Source of the DNA: UBA6080 sp964607515
Lineage (GTDB): Bacteria > Fermentibacterota > Fermentibacteria > Fermentibacterales > JCC-6
Direction: 5' to 3'
Length of the DNA: 64,000 nucleotides
Assembly: GCA_964607515.1 (NCBI GenBank)
Contig: CAZSKU010000009.1
Coordinates: 1 to 64,000 of the forward strand
Shown: positions 62,552 to 64,000 of the stretch, piece by piece
How positions within the stretch are numbered: position 1 is the stretch's first letter
How the letters are laid out: each line of letters opens with the position of its first letter
Translations under genes and position numbers: made by a program
The notes under the pieces: model-generated
What the model saw: only the letters and a program-made list of their open reading frames with translations
Told to the model about the DNA's origin: nothing
Database searches by the model: none

Positions 62552-63609
62552 GGCTGCAACTGGACCGGATCACCAAGCTCGCCGACGGCCGAAAAATACT
62601 GGACGGCGTTTCCATAAGCGTGGAGAAAGGCGATTTCTGCACCCTGATCGGCCCCACGGGGTGCGGAAAGACCACTCTTCTGAGGATGATTGACCTTCTG
62701 GATAGACCTTCGTCCGGCCGGGTTCTCCTGGACGGAACCGATTGCACCCGCAGCAGGGGCCGGGAAAGAACCGCCCTGAGGCGCAGGATGTCCATGGTGA
62801 TGCAGAGGCCCTATATGCTGGCGGGCACCGTGGAGCGAAATGTGGGTTTCGGTCTGTCCGTCAGGGGAGTGAAACCGGCGGGGCCCAGAATCCATGAAGC
62901 ACTGGAAGCCGTCGGATTGTCTGGAATGGGAGACCGCACCGCCCGGACACTGTCCGGAGGCGAGATGCAGAAGGCGGCCATCGCCCGGGCGGTGATCACC
63001 CGGCCAGAACTACTGCTGCTGGACGAGCCGTTGAACTCCGTGGACCAGGGGTTCAAACCGGAGCTCAGAACCCTGATCGGAAAACTCCACCGGGACCTGG
63101 GAATAACCGTTCTCATGGCAACCCACGATCTGACCGACGCCCTGGCCCTGTCCTCCCGGACCGTGGTGATGTCCGCCGGTAAGGTAATGCAGGCGGGCGA
63201 CACCCCGGAGGTCTTCAATAACCCATCGAGCCTTTTCGTGGCTTCATTCATCGGTATGAAGAACGTTTTTCCGGCGGAGTTCCGGGGGGAGGAAGCGCTG
63301 GTGGGCGACCTCGCCGTGACCATAGCCGGGCGGGAGTCCGGAAGAGGCTACATCTGCATACCCCAGGAGGTCATCACCCTGTCGCCCCGGCGCCCGGAAT
63401 CCAGCCAGAGGAACACCTTCGAGGGGGAGATCACCGAGGTCGTCCGCATGCCCCTGCACGACGAGATACACGTGAGGACCGGGGGCGCGGTGTTCCTGTC
63501 ATCGGTGACCCGGGAGTCAACCGCCGGCCTCGGGCTGACCTCCGGTACCCGGGTCTGGGTTTCGTTCAAGGCAACATCGGTCAGAATCTTCTCCCGGACC
63601 TCCCTCTGA
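62548..63609 (+). CDS. tupC: Tungstate ABC transporter, ATP-binding protein
   Basis: A 353-residue ATPase with Walker A GPTGCGKTT, signature LSGGEMQKAAIARAV, Walker B LLLLDEPLNSVD and the switch His in ATHDL. A C-terminal TOBE-like domain (residues about 265-353) may bind oxyanion for feedback control. It starts with GTG in a GTGA overlap with tupB. Confidence 0.92.
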   Translation: MRLQLDRITKLADGRKILDGVSISVEKGDFCTLIGPTGCGKTTLLRMIDLLDRPSSGRVLLDGTDCTRSRGRERTALRRRMSMVMQRPYMLAGTVERNVGFGLSVRGVKPAGPRIHEALEAVGLSGMGDRTARTLSGGEMQKAAIARAVITRPELLLLDEPLNSVDQGFKPELRTLIGKLHRDLGITVLMATHDLTDALALSSRTVVMSAGKVMQAGDTPEVFNNPSSLFVASFIGMKNVFPAEFRGEEALVGDLAVTIAGRESGRGYICIPQEVITLSPRRPESSQRNTFEGEITEVVRMPLHDEIHVRTGGAVFLSSVTRESTAGLGLTSGTRVWVSFKATSVRIFSRTSL

Positions 63610-63612
63610 TTT

Positions 63613-64000
63613 TCAACTCACCAGCATGGCCCTGGCCATCCGGCCGTGAAGTCTTCCCACCAGACGCGCCAGGTGGAGCATTCCCATGAAAACCGCCGCT
63701 CCCGCCGCCACCGCCAGGGGATACATCCAGACGGGGATCCACCAGGGTTCCGGATAGTCCACCACGGGTTCGTGAAAAACCGCCTCGATAACCGGGCTGC
63801 CCACAAGGCTCAGCGCCAGGGCCGCCAGGGTGATGAATACCGAGAAGTAAAGCGCACCCAGGGGGAGCATGAGCAGCATGTAGACCACCGATGTCCAGGT
63901 GCTTCTGGTGGTGAAGACCCCCCTGATGCTGCCCCACCAGCCGTCTCCCTTGCGGATGAAAACCGACCTTCTGGGCATGCGGACTCCGAGAAGCGCCTCC
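63613..64000 (-). CDS. Putative sensor-domain membrane protein (C-terminal part)
   Basis: A minus-strand frame open to the window edge encodes at least 128 residues. EALLGVRMPR is followed by GWWGSIRGVFTTRSTWTSVVYMLLMLPLGALYFSVF, which matches the 'putative sensor' domain found beside histidine kinases or alone. Two long hydrophobic segments lie around residues 40-70 and 95-115. The N-terminus is outside the window. It is convergent with tupC, with 3 bp between stops. Confidence 0.7.
   Translation of the reverse strand, partial: EALLGVRMPRRSVFIRKGDGWWGSIRGVFTTRSTWTSVVYMLLMLPLGALYFSVFITLAALALSLVGSPVIEAVFHEPVVDYPEPWWIPVWMYPLAVAAGAAVFMGMLHLARLVGRLHGRMARAMLVS

Overview
The window is a GC-rich, densely packed bacterial chromosome segment with no insertion sequence, phage, CRISPR array or rRNA. 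It combines a membrane-bound [NiFe] hydrogenase with an Mrp-type antiporter, a K+-dependent membrane pyrophosphatase, tungstate uptake, formate-tetrahydrofolate ligase, fumarase plus malic enzyme, lipoproteins, a FadL-type outer-membrane protein, an RND-TolC pump, and secreted proteins ending in type IX (Por)-like sorting domains. This points to a fermentative, anaerobic, diderm bacterium of the Bacteroidetes/FCB type. A candidate phylum such as Fermentibacteria (Hyd24-12) would fit, but that placement is inference from gene content; no marker gene was compared.

Layout. 0-5.8 kb: an edge fragment, tag (3-methyladenine glycosylase), a secreted protein, an EIIA-Na+/H+ antiporter fusion, a small unknown protein and an orphan histidine kinase. 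5.8-18.2 kb (minus strand): an 18-gene chain. It runs from a sulfhydrogenase-type beta/gamma diaphorase pair and a four-cluster ferredoxin, through NuoH-, NuoB-, NuoC- and NuoD-like hydrogenase subunits with intact NiFe ligands, to a complete set of Mrp-like antiporter subunits, a second ferredoxin, a maturation protease and HypC. Nearly every junction overlaps by a few bases. 18.3-24.7 kb: glycosyltransferase, secreted proteins, zinc-ribbon protein, glucosaminidase, HppA and an unknown protein. 24.8-29.6 kb: long KamA-type radical SAM enzyme, CPA2 antiporter with its own EIIA protein, and a coiled-coil secreted protein. 29.6-37.3 kb: zinc-ribbon membrane protein, then a seven-gene overlapping operon (creatininase-like, ABC exporter, CutA, fumarase alpha and beta, malic enzyme), a CofE-like protein and a small membrane protein. 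37.4 kb: tRNA-Gln(CTG) with a textbook promoter and terminator. 37.6-45.3 kb: beta-propeller proteins, two sulfatase-fold lipoproteins and a PAS/GAF sensor. 45.3-51.4 kb: RND efflux operon with its TetR repressor and an 18-bp operator. 51.6-60.6 kb: C25-like peptidase, fhs, Spy/CpxP-like protein, YaiI-like protein, FadL-like porin, propeller lipoprotein and SGNH-like protein. 60.7-63.6 kb: structured leader RNA and tupABC. The right edge cuts a putative sensor-domain protein.

Together the genes suggest ion-gradient bioenergetics. NAD(P)H and/or reduced ferredoxin would feed the hydrogenase, whose proton reduction drives the Mrp-like module; the pyrophosphatase adds a second primary pump; at least two EIIA-associated antiporters adjust the cation balance. 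Tungstate import suggests tungstoenzymes elsewhere in the genome. The most unusual unit is the hydrogenase-Mrp-diaphorase cluster; the structured leader before tupA and the recurring EIIA-antiporter association are the other leading candidates.
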